This document shows positions 8,615 to 16,929 of a stretch of 64,000 nucleotides of DNA, piece after piece. The translations under genes and the position numbers were made by a program. Below the pieces are notes generated by a model. The model ran no database searches and had not been told where the DNA came from. It saw nothing but the letters and a program-made list of their open reading frames with translations. The stretch is from assembly GCF_021390595.1 (NCBI RefSeq), contig NZ_JAJEJR010000002.1, positions 1,674,001 to 1,738,000 of the forward strand, given 5' to 3'. The number at the start of each line of letters is the position of its first letter. Within the stretch, counting starts at the first letter, position 1. The stretch is from Paraburkholderia sp. HP33-1. GTDB taxonomy: Bacteria; Pseudomonadota; Gammaproteobacteria; Burkholderiales; Burkholderiaceae.

Positions 8615-10348
8615 TCAATGCGAATGACGCGGCACCGCTGACCCTCGACACCCCACAAGGAAGTCGAGATCGCAACCTTCATCGGCCTGCAGCACATGAT
8701 CGATATAAAGTCGCCGGTAGCCGCCACCTTCAGGCGGTTGCGGCGGCACATGCTGCGCGAGACGGCGAGCGAGTTCCGCGTCGCTGATGTCGAGGTGCAG
8801 CGTGCCCGCGTCGCAATCGAGTTCGATCCAGTCGCCGTCCTGTACCGCGGCGAGCGGACCGCCGGCCGCTGCTTCCGGCGTCACGTGCAGCACCACCGTG
8901 CCGTATGCGGTTCCACTCATGCGCGCATCGGAAATGCGCACCATATCCTTCACGCCCTGCTTCAGCAGCTTCGGCGGCAGGCCCATGTTGCCGACTTCGG
9001 CCATGCCCGGATAACCCTTCGGCCCGCAGTTCTTCATCACTAGCACCGAATTCGCGTCGACGTCGAGCGTCTCGTCGACGATGCGCGCTTTGTAGTGCTC
9101 CAGGTTCTCGAACACGACCGCGCGTCCGCGATGCTTGAGCAACTCGGGCGTCGCCGCCGACGGCTTAAGTACCGCGCCGCGCGGCGCGAGATTACCGCGC
9201 AGCACGCGGATGCCGCCATCAGCGACGAGTGGCCGGTCAAGCGGACGGATCACTTCGTCGTTGGTGTTGGGCGCGTCCTTCACGTTGTCCCACAGCGACT
9301 TGCCGTTGACCGTCAACGCGCCCGGATACGGCAGCAGGTCCGCTTCGCCGAGCCGGCGCAGCACAGCCGGCAGGCCGCCCGCGTAATAAAACTCTTCCAT
9401 CAGGAAACGGCCGGACGGCATCAGGTCGACGATCGTCGGCGTGTCACGGCCGATGCGTACCCAGTCGTCGAGTTCGAGATCGATACCGATGCGCCCCGCG
9501 ATCGCCTTCAGATGAATCACCGCATTGGTCGAGCCGCCGATCGCCGCATTGACGCGAATCGCGTTCAGGAACGCCTCGCGCGTGAGGATCTTCGACAGCT
9601 TCAGGTCCTCCAGCGCCATCTGGACGATCCGCATGCCTGACATATGCGCGAGCACGTAGCGGCGCGAGTCGACTGCGGGAATCGCCGCGTTATGCGGCAG
9701 CGACGTACCAAGCGCCTCAGCCATGCAGGCCATCGTCGATGCGGTGCCCATCGTGTTGCAGGTGCCCGCCGAGCGCGACATGCCCGCCTCGGCCGACAGA
9801 AACTGATGCAGATCGATCTCGCCGGCCTTCAGCGACTCGTGGAGCTGCCACACCGCGGTGCCCGAGCCGATGTTTTTGCCGTCGAGCTTGCCGTTCAGCA
9901 TCGGCCCGCCGGTCACGACGATCGCCGGCACGTCGCAGCTCGCCGCGCCCATCAGCAGCGCGGGGGTCGTCTTGTCGCAGCCGGTCAGCAACACGACCGC
10001 GTCGATCGGATTGCCGCGGATCGCCTCCTCGACGTCCATCGCCGCGAGATTGCGCGTGAGCATCGCGGTCGGACGCAGATTCGATTCACCGTTCGAAAAC
10101 ACCGGGAACTCGACCGGGAAGCCGCCCGCTTCGTAGATGCCCCGCTTCACGTGCTCGGCGAGCTTGCGAAAGTGCGCGTTGCACGGCGTCAGCTCGGACC
10201 ACGTGTTGCAGATGCCGATCACGGGACGCCCGTCGAACTCGTGATCGGGAATGCCCTGATTTTTCATCCAGCTTCGATACATGAAGCCGTTCTTATCAGC
10301 TGTGCCGAACCATTCGGCCGAGCGCAATTTCCGCTTTTTTTCCGACAT
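8615..10348 (-). CDS. IlvD/Edd-family sugar-acid dehydratase (L-arabinonate dehydratase-like)
   Basis: A 577-residue iron-sulfur dehydratase. Likely cluster ligands are C56 (in ICNTWSELTPCN), C124 (GCDKT) and C197 (SAGTCNTMGTAST). The catalytic-region motif ARMSGTAYGT is near the C-terminus. N-terminal LRSAEWFG and YRSWMKNQG resemble the pentonate dehydratase subgroup rather than the true branched-chain IlvD. The expected reaction is removal of water from an aldonic acid to give a 2-keto-3-deoxy acid. The start is taken at the MSEKKRK methionine; a second ATG lies six codons upstream. The protein ends with ~11 extra residues after the usual CDxDFL end, a small C-terminal extension. A promoter-like element lies 136 bases upstream. 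Confidence 0.87.
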   Translation of the reverse strand: MSEKKRKLRSAEWFGTADKNGFMYRSWMKNQGIPDHEFDGRPVIGICNTWSELTPCNAHFRKLAEHVKRGIYEAGGFPVEFPVFSNGESNLRPTAMLTRNLAAMDVEEAIRGNPIDAVVLLTGCDKTTPALLMGAASCDVPAIVVTGGPMLNGKLDGKNIGSGTAVWQLHESLKAGEIDLHQFLSAEAGMSRSAGTCNTMGTASTMACMAEALGTSLPHNAAIPAVDSRRYVLAHMSGMRIVQMALEDLKLSKILTREAFLNAIRVNAAIGGSTNAVIHLKAIAGRIGIDLELDDWVRIGRDTPTIVDLMPSGRFLMEEFYYAGGLPAVLRRLGEADLLPYPGALTVNGKSLWDNVKDAPNTNDEVIRPLDRPLVADGGIRVLRGNLAPRGAVLKPSAATPELLKHRGRAVVFENLEHYKARIVDETLDVDANSVLVMKNCGPKGYPGMAEVGNMGLPPKLLKQGVKDMVRISDARMSGTAYGTVVLHVTPEAAAGGPLAAVQDGDWIELDCDAGTLHLDISDAELARRLAQHVPPQPPEGGGYRRLYIDHVLQADEGCDLDFLVGCRGSAVPRHSH

Positions 10349-10483
10349 GCTAGGTCCTTGATGCATGTGCCGGGACCCTCACCGGCCAATTTGACTGAAT
10401 CGGCGCGCCCGGCGCTACCGCGCAAGGCTGCCGTTCAATGCCCTGGGATGGTGAAGTGTACGGAGCGGGCCGATATCTTTCCA

Positions 10484-10511
10484 ATTATATTTTGGGCGAT
10501 ATCGATATCAG
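10484..10511 (-). promoter_or_regulatory. candidate promoter and palindromic operator for the dehydratase gene
   Basis: On the minus strand CTGATA (10506-10511) and a perfect TATAAT (10484-10489) are 16 bases apart. Between and over them lies GATATCGATATC (10498-10509), a 12-bp perfect palindrome, as expected for repressor control. The rest of the 10349-10669 interval shows no gene. Confidence 0.5.
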
Positions 10512-10669
10512 TTCTGGTATAGATTCGCCGGGACTGCCGGTGCGGCGGGGCCGGCGCTGATTCTCCCCGGTACCCGCAGGTAATGCATATCTACACGGCC
10601 CCGTTCAACAGGCAGTGCGTTGTTATAGTGGGCTCCTCGCGCTTACTACTTCCCCGATGCGTGAGCTTT

Positions 10670-11056
10670 TTACATCCCGCCAAACGGCTTTTGCACGGTC
10701 AGCTTGTTGGTCACGGAAGTCACCCCCGGAACACCCTTCGCGATCTCCGCAACCTGATTGACCTGCGACGCGTCCGTGACCGTGCCATTCAGCGTCACCG
10801 CGCCGCCTTTTGCGATCACGCTGATATTGCCGGCGCTGATCTCCTTGTGCTTGCCGATGGCGGCATACACCTGCCGGCGCAGCGCGCGATTGGCTTTCCT
10901 TGCGTTGACGGGAGTGGCCTCGCCAGTTTCCGTCGCGGATGCGCCCGGTATACCGGAAGGTGCACTGCCGGTCTGGCCCGGCTGCGACCATGCGTTGCCG
11001 AACGCGGCCAGAATCAATGTGGCAATCGCCAACGCGCGTGCCTGAATACTTTTCAT
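10670..11056 (-). CDS. BON-domain periplasmic protein
   Basis: 128 residues. The N-terminal hydrophobic signal (residues ~5-26, ending at NAWSQ) is followed by a low-complexity Gly/Ser/Thr linker and one BON domain (roughly residues 55-123: LRRQVYAAIGKH, GAVTLNGTVTDASQVNQVAEIAK, VPGVTSVTNKL). BON domains bind membranes or lipid and occur in OsmY-like envelope-stress proteins. The ATG at 11056 has GGAG six bases upstream. It lies 30 bases behind a porin gene on the same strand, so it is probably read from the same transcript. It is not obviously linked to catabolism. Confidence 0.82.
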   Translation of the reverse strand: MKSIQARALAIATLILAAFGNAWSQPGQTGSAPSGIPGASATETGEATPVNARKANRALRRQVYAAIGKHKEISAGNISVIAKGGAVTLNGTVTDASQVNQVAEIAKGVPGVTSVTNKLTVQKPFGGM

Positions 11057-11086
11057 CGAATACTCCAATTGTTATAGCGGACGGAA

Positions 11087-12232
11087 TCAGAAGGTGTGGC
11101 GGATGCCGACCATCGCCGCTGTGGTGTTCACGCCAGGCGCAACCGGGGCGCCATAGACGATGGTCTGGTTCATGGTGCCCCTGTTAGCGACATAACCCAC
11201 TTGCGCGTACGCCTTGGTTCTCTGCGACAGGTTGTATTCCGCCCCCACGGCGATTTCGGTCGAATGGTTCGCCGAGTGGTTTTTATCGTTCAGGTAGTAG
11301 TAGCCGGACGTGATCTTGAAACGCGGATTGAACTGGTAGCCGAGGCCCCCCGAGATCATTTCGAAGTTCGCCGTGTTGCTATGGGCCGGATTCTTGCCGA
11401 CGCCATACGAGGCCGACACCGAGAACCCGGCGATCGTGTACATCGCCCCGAAGTAGTAGAGGCGATTGTTTGCGACACCGGTCGCAGGGATAGCGGGCGC
11501 CGCCGGGTAAGTCAGCGGGAACGGGTTGGTATCATGGCCGTTGTAATACACGGCGGACAGATTCAGACCGTAGTTCGAGTACTTGAGCACGGCCGACTCG
11601 CGCGTGCCGCCCTGGAAATGGCCGGCGACACCGCCCGGCGCGTACTCGAGCGCGAGCGACGCGCCATAAAATTTCGGCGAGTTATAGACGAGCGCATTGC
11701 TGTCGTACAAGGCGCCGATCGGCGCGTTCGTGCTGGTGCCAGGCCAGCCGGCCGCCTGATTGATACCAAGCCAGGCCGTCAGAATACTGCCGAAATACTG
11801 CGCGCCGCGAACGTCGGTTTCCGCCATCGCGTAGATCATCGGAACGATCTGCCGGCCAGCGTCGAAGGTACCGAAGGGCCCGGATAGGCCCACCGTCGCG
11901 AACTGGTTGAAGATCGCGGTGACGCCCGGCGTGTCGGACAAACCGAACTTGCCGTTCGTGGTGTTGAATGCACCTTGCAGCTTGAAGTTGACCTTGTAGC
12001 CGCCGCCGATGTCTTCGGCGCCCTTCATACCCCAGTAGCTCGAATAGATGCCGCCGTCCTTCAACTGAAAAATCGCGCCCGTGTTCGGCGCATGCGGCAG
12101 AAAGGTAGCCGCCGAAGTGTTCTGATACAGCAGCCCTGTATCGACTACGCCGTAGAGCGTCACTGATGATTGCGCATGGGCTGCGGTGGCAAAGACAGCC
12201 AACGCGATCGCGCTGCTTGACTTCAACTTCAT
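11087..12232 (-). CDS. outer-membrane porin, general type
   Basis: A 381-residue porin_4-family protein. The 20-residue signal peptide (MKLKSSSAIALAVFATAAHA) precedes QSSVTLYGVVDTGLLY. SYWGMKGAEDIGGGYKVNF is the family signature, and the C-terminus AAMVGIRHTF ends in the assembly Phe. The ATG at 12232 has AGGAGA upstream. It is the second-last gene of a long same-strand run of catabolic genes (19340 down to 10670). It lies 139 bases after the acyl-CoA ligase, so it could be the uptake pore for that pathway's substrate (inference). It differs clearly from the porin at 4706-5884 outside the conserved ends. Confidence 0.92.
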   Translation of the reverse strand: MKLKSSSAIALAVFATAAHAQSSVTLYGVVDTGLLYQNTSAATFLPHAPNTGAIFQLKDGGIYSSYWGMKGAEDIGGGYKVNFKLQGAFNTTNGKFGLSDTPGVTAIFNQFATVGLSGPFGTFDAGRQIVPMIYAMAETDVRGAQYFGSILTAWLGINQAAGWPGTSTNAPIGALYDSNALVYNSPKFYGASLALEYAPGGVAGHFQGGTRESAVLKYSNYGLNLSAVYYNGHDTNPFPLTYPAAPAIPATGVANNRLYYFGAMYTIAGFSVSASYGVGKNPAHSNTANFEMISGGLGYQFNPRFKITSGYYYLNDKNHSANHSTEIAVGAEYNLSQRTKAYAQVGYVANRGTMNQTIVYGAPVAPGVNTTAAMVGIRHTF

Positions 12233-12371
12233 TTGGTCTCCTACGCGTACCGGCGTTGGCGCACATGCCCATGCTACGGTCGCTTCAAGTTGGTTGGTGG
12301 TTATGTGAGCGCCGGATTCGCCCGGTCGCCCTGTTGCGTGAATCGAACTGCGTTGCTGCGAAAGCGTCGGA

Positions 12372-14000
12372 TCAGGCCGACAGGTAGTAGCTCCCGAATT
12401 GATCGCGTAACTGGTTCTTGAGTACCTTGCCCGTCGCGCCGATAGGAACCGTGTCGACGAACACCACTGCATCGGGCGTCCACCAGCGCGCGACCCGGCC
12501 GTTGAAGAAGGACAGCAGTTCATCGCTCGCCAGCTCGCTGCCGGGCTTCTTCACGACCAGCAGCAGCGGCCGTTCGTCCCACTTCGGGTGCCGTGCCGCG
12601 ATACAGACGGCAGTCGTGACTTCCGGATGCAGATACGCGACGTTTTCGATAGCCGCCGAACTGATCCATTCGCCGCCCGACTTGATCACGTCCTTGCTGC
12701 GATCGGTGATCTGCATGAAGCCGTGCCGGTCGATCGTCGCGATGTCGCCGGTCGGAAACCAGCCGTCGCTGAGCGGCGACGCAACGTCGGCGCCGAAGTA
12801 TTGCTGCGTGACCCAGTGACCGCGCACCTGCAGATCACCAGCCGTCTCGCCGTCCCACGGCAATTCGTTGCCACGGGAGCCGACGATTCTCATGTCGATG
12901 CCGAACAGCGCACGTCCCTGTTTCGCCTGAACCTTGTACTGCTCCGCCATCGGCAACGACTGCTGATGCGCCTTGAAGCTGCAAACCGTGCCGATCGGGC
13001 TCAATTCGGTCATGCCCCACGCGTGCAGCACCTCGACCCGATGGCGCTTCTGGAACGCTTCGGCCATCGCGGTCGGACACGGCGCGCCGCCGATCACCGT
13101 GCGCCGCATCGACGAGAAGGTTCCGCCCAGTGCATCGACATGCGCGAGCAGTCCCTGCCACACGGTCGGCACACCGGCCGACAGTGTCACGTGTTCTGTT
13201 TCGATCAGTTCGTAGAGCGACTCGCCGTCGAGCGCCGGACCCGGAAACACCAGCTTCGCGCCGACCATGCAGGCGATGTAGGGCAGTCCCCAGGCGTTCA
13301 CATGGAACATCGGCACGACCGGCAGGATCACGTCGCGCGCGGAACAGTTCAGCGAATCGGGCAGCGCCGCCGCGTAGGTGTGCAGCACCGTCGAGCGGTG
13401 GCTATACAGCACGCCCTTCGGATTGCCGGTGGTGCCCGACGTGTAGCACAGCGACGACGCGCTGTTCTCGTCGAGCAGAGGCCATTCGAAAACGTCGTCG
13501 TGAAGATCGATCAGATCCTCGTAGCACATCAGCATGGCGCCCAGGTCGCCCGCTTGCGGCATGTGCGCGCGATCGGTCATGGCCACGAATACCTTCGGGC
13601 TCTTCACCCGTGACGCGACGCTCTCGATCAGCGGCAGAAAGTTCAGGTCGAAGAACACCACACGGTCTTCCGCGTGATCGATGATGTACGCGAGCTGGTC
13701 GACGTGCAGCCGCGGGTTCAGCGTATGCAGCACTGACCCGGAACCCGACACGGCGAAATACAGCTCCATGTGGCGATAGCCGTTCCACGCGAGCGTCGCG
13801 ACGCGCTCGCCCCGACCGACACCGAGCGTCGACAGCGCGTTGGCCATGCGGCGCGCGCGCTGCGCGAGGTGCCGATACGAATAACGATGGATGTCCCCTT
13901 CCACGCGTCGCGACACGATTTCCTGTTCGCCGTGATGGCGCTCCGCGTGCGTGAGCAGCGCAGCGACCAGCAGCGGTTGCTGCATCATCAAGCCTTGCAT
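12372..14000 (-). CDS. AMP-forming acyl-CoA ligase
   Basis: A 542-residue member of the ANL superfamily. The ATP/phosphate loop is YTSGTTGNPKG (residues 186-196), the adenylate motif HAWGMTELSP and the hinge/Asp motif SDGWFPTGDIATID are present. The catalytic lysine is K525 in GATGKVLKNQL at the C-terminus. It activates a carboxylic acid to its CoA thioester through an acyl-AMP. The overall pattern fits the medium/long-chain fatty acid and methylmercaptopropionate ligase group; the substrate is not decided. The start has a strong AGGAGAAGG site. It is the last enzyme gene of the BKACE-dioxygenase cluster, and the Rieske gene ends 29 bases before it. Confidence 0.9.
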   Translation of the reverse strand: MQGLMMQQPLLVAALLTHAERHHGEQEIVSRRVEGDIHRYSYRHLAQRARRMANALSTLGVGRGERVATLAWNGYRHMELYFAVSGSGSVLHTLNPRLHVDQLAYIIDHAEDRVVFFDLNFLPLIESVASRVKSPKVFVAMTDRAHMPQAGDLGAMLMCYEDLIDLHDDVFEWPLLDENSASSLCYTSGTTGNPKGVLYSHRSTVLHTYAAALPDSLNCSARDVILPVVPMFHVNAWGLPYIACMVGAKLVFPGPALDGESLYELIETEHVTLSAGVPTVWQGLLAHVDALGGTFSSMRRTVIGGAPCPTAMAEAFQKRHRVEVLHAWGMTELSPIGTVCSFKAHQQSLPMAEQYKVQAKQGRALFGIDMRIVGSRGNELPWDGETAGDLQVRGHWVTQQYFGADVASPLSDGWFPTGDIATIDRHGFMQITDRSKDVIKSGGEWISSAAIENVAYLHPEVTTAVCIAARHPKWDERPLLLVVKKPGSELASDELLSFFNGRVARWWTPDAVVFVDTVPIGATGKVLKNQLRDQFGSYYLSA

Positions 14001-14029
14001 CTTTCCTTCTCCTGATTGGTTGTGGCGTC

Positions 14030-14365
14030 TCATGCCTGCGAGGGCGTCGCGTTCGGCTCGTCGAGACTCACCACTACCTTTGAATCCACTATTGCGACCG
14101 GGAAGGTCGTCACATTCAATCCGCCGGTTCCCGGCATGCAGCCCGTGCGCACGTCGAACCGCAGGCCGTGCGCCGGGCAGCGCAACACGCAGCCTTCCAG
14201 CTGGCCGCCCGCGAGTGCGGCTCCGTTGTGCGGACACGCGTTGTCGATGGCGTGGAGCCTGCCTTCGATGTTGAACAGCACGATGCTGCGGCCATCGATG
14301 AAGGCCAGCTTGCGCTGGCCCGGCGCGAGCTCACCGGCGACACCCACCACGATCTGACGTGACAT
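14030..14365 (-). CDS. Rieske [2Fe-2S] ferredoxin-like protein
   Basis: 111 residues. The Rieske ligands are complete: C44-P-H46 and C63-P-A-H66, in NACPHNGAALAGG and RCPAHGLRFDVRTG. There is no signal peptide or membrane helix, so it is a soluble cytoplasmic electron carrier, of the size used as a dioxygenase ferredoxin or NirD-like subunit. No Rieske-oxygenase alpha subunit is encoded nearby; the oxygenase in this operon is a TauD-type enzyme that normally takes electrons from 2-oxoglutarate. The partner is therefore an open question. It lies between the hydrolase gene (32-base gap) and the acyl-CoA ligase gene (29-base gap). Confidence 0.88.
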   Translation of the reverse strand: MSRQIVVGVAGELAPGQRKLAFIDGRSIVLFNIEGRLHAIDNACPHNGAALAGGQLEGCVLRCPAHGLRFDVRTGCMPGTGGLNVTTFPVAIVDSKVVVSLDEPNATPSQA

Positions 14366-14397
14366 GCCGGACGCCTTCCGATCCGTCGCCGGCCACA

Positions 14398-14964
14398 TCA
14401 CATCAGTACCAGCCGGTTGATCAACGTCTCGGCCATCGGCCATTCGCCGAAGCCCGCAGCGGGGTTGAGGTGCCCCACTTCGCCGAGATCGACGAAGCGG
14501 CTGCCCCAATCCTGAGCCATGTCCTGCACACGCTCGAACCGTGCAAGCGGATCGTTGCGGCTCGCGCAGACGATGCTCGGGAACGGCAGACGCTTGCGCG
14601 GAATCGGCAGCCAGCCGTTCTGCTCGAGCGTCTCGCGCTCCGGATAGCCCGGCGGCAGCGGCGTTTCGAGGTCCGCGGGCGCCGCGAGCAGCGCTGCGTG
14701 AATCTCGCGCTTGTGCTGCGCCGCCCAATGCACGGTGATCATTACGCCCGCGCTATGCGCGACCAGAATGACCGGGCCGTTGATCCTCGCGAGGGCGGCA
14801 TCGAGCGCCGCAACCCGCGCCGCGCAACTGAGCTTGTCGTGCTCGAGCGGCGGCACCGAGAGTGCCCTCGGCAGCCTTTGCTCCAGCAAGGTTTGCCAAT
14901 GCTCCGGGACATGGTCGCGCAGACCCGGGACCATCAGAATGGTCGGTTTCAGTTCGTAATTCAT
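14398..14964 (-). CDS. alpha/beta hydrolase, RBBP9/YdeN family
   Basis: A small (188-residue) serine hydrolase. The nucleophile elbow is AHSAG with S71, the acid is D138 in SRNDPL, and the base is H165 in GEVGHLNP. These positions and the N-terminal MVPGLRDHVPEHWQTLLE match the RBBP9/YdeN family, whose natural substrates are mostly unknown. In this cluster it might hydrolyse an ester or thioester intermediate (inference). The ribosome site is weak. It lies 18 bases after the dioxygenase gene, so expression is likely as part of the operon. Confidence 0.85.
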   Translation of the reverse strand: MNYELKPTILMVPGLRDHVPEHWQTLLEQRLPRALSVPPLEHDKLSCAARVAALDAALARINGPVILVAHSAGVMITVHWAAQHKREIHAALLAAPADLETPLPPGYPERETLEQNGWLPIPRKRLPFPSIVCASRNDPLARFERVQDMAQDWGSRFVDLGEVGHLNPAAGFGEWPMAETLINRLVLM

Positions 14965-14982
14965 CGGAAGTTACTTGCTGGT

Positions 14983-15831
14983 TCAGTACGGCTTGTCGCC
15001 GATGATGCCGGCGCGTTCCATCTTGCGATGGCACGGCGGGTAGTCCATCACCGCATAGTGCTGCGTGCTGCGGTTGTCCCAGATCGCGATGCTGTTTTTC
15101 TCCCAGCGCCAGCGCACCTGATACTCGGGGATGTACGCCTGGCTGATCAGGTAGCGCAGCAGATCGCCCGCGCCCGGATTCGCGTCCTGACCGAAACGCA
15201 CGCGTTCCGGCGTGTGGAAGTTCGTGAAATGGCTGGTGAAGGCGTTCACGAACAGCACTTTCTCGCCCGTCTCCGGATGCGTGCGCACGACCGGATGCTC
15301 CGGGTCAGGAAACTGCGCCTTCAGCGCGAGACGCTTCTCTATAGGCATCGCGGCACCGAAGCTCGCCTCGATGCTGTGGCGGGCGCGCAGATCCGCGATC
15401 TGCGTCTTCACGTGCGCCGGCAGATTCTCGTAGGCGAGGACCATGTTCGCCCACATCGTGTCGCCGCCGACGGGCGGACACTCCACACAGCGCAGCACGG
15501 CACCGAACTGCGGCGCTTCGCGCCAGGTGGTGTCGGCGTGCCATGCGTTTTCGTAGCGGTCGTTGGGCTGATCCGGGGTCTTGTAGATCCGCACGAGGCC
15601 CGGATACTCCGGATCGCTGCCCGCGACCGGATGGTCCTCGAGCTCACCGAAACGGCGCGCAAACGCCACGTGCTCGGCGCGCGTGATGTGCTGGTCGCGC
15701 AGGAACAGAACCCGGTGCTTCAGCAGCGCCGAGCGGATCTCGGCAAACAGGTCATCGTCGTTGATCGCGTGAGCGACATTCACCCCGATCAGCTCGGCGC
15801 CGATTGCGTACGTTAATTGTTCGACTCGCAT
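14983..15831 (-). CDS. TauD/TfdA-family 2-oxoglutarate-dependent dioxygenase
   Basis: A 282-residue non-haem iron dioxygenase. The iron triad is visible as H98-x-D100 (NAWHADTTW) and H258 (STQHYAV); the 2-oxoglutarate-binding Arg is in CHRKMERAG (R269/R273). Members hydroxylate taurine, alkyl sulfates, aryloxyalkanoates, carnitine-like and other small molecules. The N-terminus GAELIGVNVAHAIND follows the TauD rather than the TfdA pattern. The ATG at 15831 has GAGGAG 6-11 bases upstream. It lies 10 bases after the quinone oxidoreductase gene. Hydroxylation followed by spontaneous or enzymatic cleavage would be the usual role. Confidence 0.9.
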   Translation of the reverse strand: MRVEQLTYAIGAELIGVNVAHAINDDDLFAEIRSALLKHRVLFLRDQHITRAEHVAFARRFGELEDHPVAGSDPEYPGLVRIYKTPDQPNDRYENAWHADTTWREAPQFGAVLRCVECPPVGGDTMWANMVLAYENLPAHVKTQIADLRARHSIEASFGAAMPIEKRLALKAQFPDPEHPVVRTHPETGEKVLFVNAFTSHFTNFHTPERVRFGQDANPGAGDLLRYLISQAYIPEYQVRWRWEKNSIAIWDNRSTQHYAVMDYPPCHRKMERAGIIGDKPY

Positions 15832-15841
15832 GACTAGCTCC

Positions 15842-16822
15842 TCAGATGACGAAGACCGACGAACCCGTCGTCTTGCGCGATTCCAGATCCCGATGGGCTT
15901 GCGCCGCATCTTCGAGCGAATAACGCTGATTGACCTCGATCCTGATGCGTCCCGAGGCGATCAGCCCGAAGATTTCACCGGCAAGATCGTTCTTCTCGGC
16001 CGGATCGGCGATGTAGTCCGCCAGCGCCGGGCGGGTCAGATAGAGCGAGCCCTTCATCGCCAGCAGTTGCGGATTGAACGGCGGAATCGGGCCGGAAGCC
16101 GTGCCGACGCAAACCATCAGACCGCGGCGCTTGAGCGAATCGAGCGAGGCCTCGAAGGTATCCTTGCCGACGCTGTCGAACACCACGTTCACGCCGACGC
16201 CATCGGTCAGTTCGCGTACGCGCTTTGCGACGTCTTCGCGGCTGTAGTTGATGATGTGGTCGCAGCCGTGCGCGAGGGCCACCTCGCCCTTGGCCTCGGT
16301 CGAAACCGTGCCGATCACGGTCAGACCCAGCAGCTTCGCCCATTGCGAAACGATCAGGCCGACACCGCCGGCGGCGGCATGCAGAAGGATCGTGTCGCCT
16401 GCCTTGAAGTCGTGAATGCGGCGCATCAGATACGCGGCGGTCAGGCCGCGCATGGTCATGCCGGCGGCCGTTTCGCAGTGGATCGCATCGGGCAGCCGGA
16501 TCAGCGGTGCAGCCGGAATCAGGCGTTCGGTGCTGTACGCGCCGAGCGTGTTGATAAAGCCCGTGTAGGTCACACGATCGCCCACCGCGACGTTCGTCAC
16601 GTCCGGGCCAACGGCTTCGACCACGCCCGCGGCCTCAACGCCCATCCCAGCGGGCAGCGGGACCGGATACAGGCCGCTGCGGAAGTAGGTGTCGGCGAAA
16701 TTGAGGCCCACTGCCTGATGGCGCAGGCGAACCTGACCGGGGCCGGGGTTGCCCACTTCGACGTCCTCGTAGCGCAAGACGTCGGGACCACCGGTTTCAT
16801 AAAAGCGCACTGCCTTTGCCAT
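15842..16822 (-). CDS. zinc-independent quinone oxidoreductase (MDR superfamily)
   Basis: 326 residues, the usual length for QOR proteins. The N-terminus MAKAVRFYETGGPDVL and GLNFADTYFRSGLYP are typical of QorA. The NADPH-binding loop is HAAAGGVGLIVSQWAK (from about residue 148). The structural and catalytic zinc ligands of alcohol dehydrogenases are missing, as expected. It probably reduces a quinone or an enone using NADPH. The start has TTGGAGA upstream. It precedes the dioxygenase gene by 10 bases and follows the MFS gene by 107 bases. Confidence 0.9.
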   Translation of the reverse strand: MAKAVRFYETGGPDVLRYEDVEVGNPGPGQVRLRHQAVGLNFADTYFRSGLYPVPLPAGMGVEAAGVVEAVGPDVTNVAVGDRVTYTGFINTLGAYSTERLIPAAPLIRLPDAIHCETAAGMTMRGLTAAYLMRRIHDFKAGDTILLHAAAGGVGLIVSQWAKLLGLTVIGTVSTEAKGEVALAHGCDHIINYSREDVAKRVRELTDGVGVNVVFDSVGKDTFEASLDSLKRRGLMVCVGTASGPIPPFNPQLLAMKGSLYLTRPALADYIADPAEKNDLAGEIFGLIASGRIRIEVNQRYSLEDAAQAHRDLESRKTTGSSVFVI

Positions 16823-16929
16823 GTCGAATCTCCAATTCTTTACTCAATCTGCAATCTGCGAAATGCCTGGCGCCTGTGGCGCAGTCGCGGAGTCTGTTTT
16901 ACGCGCCGTCCGCGTGGCGCGATGCGATG

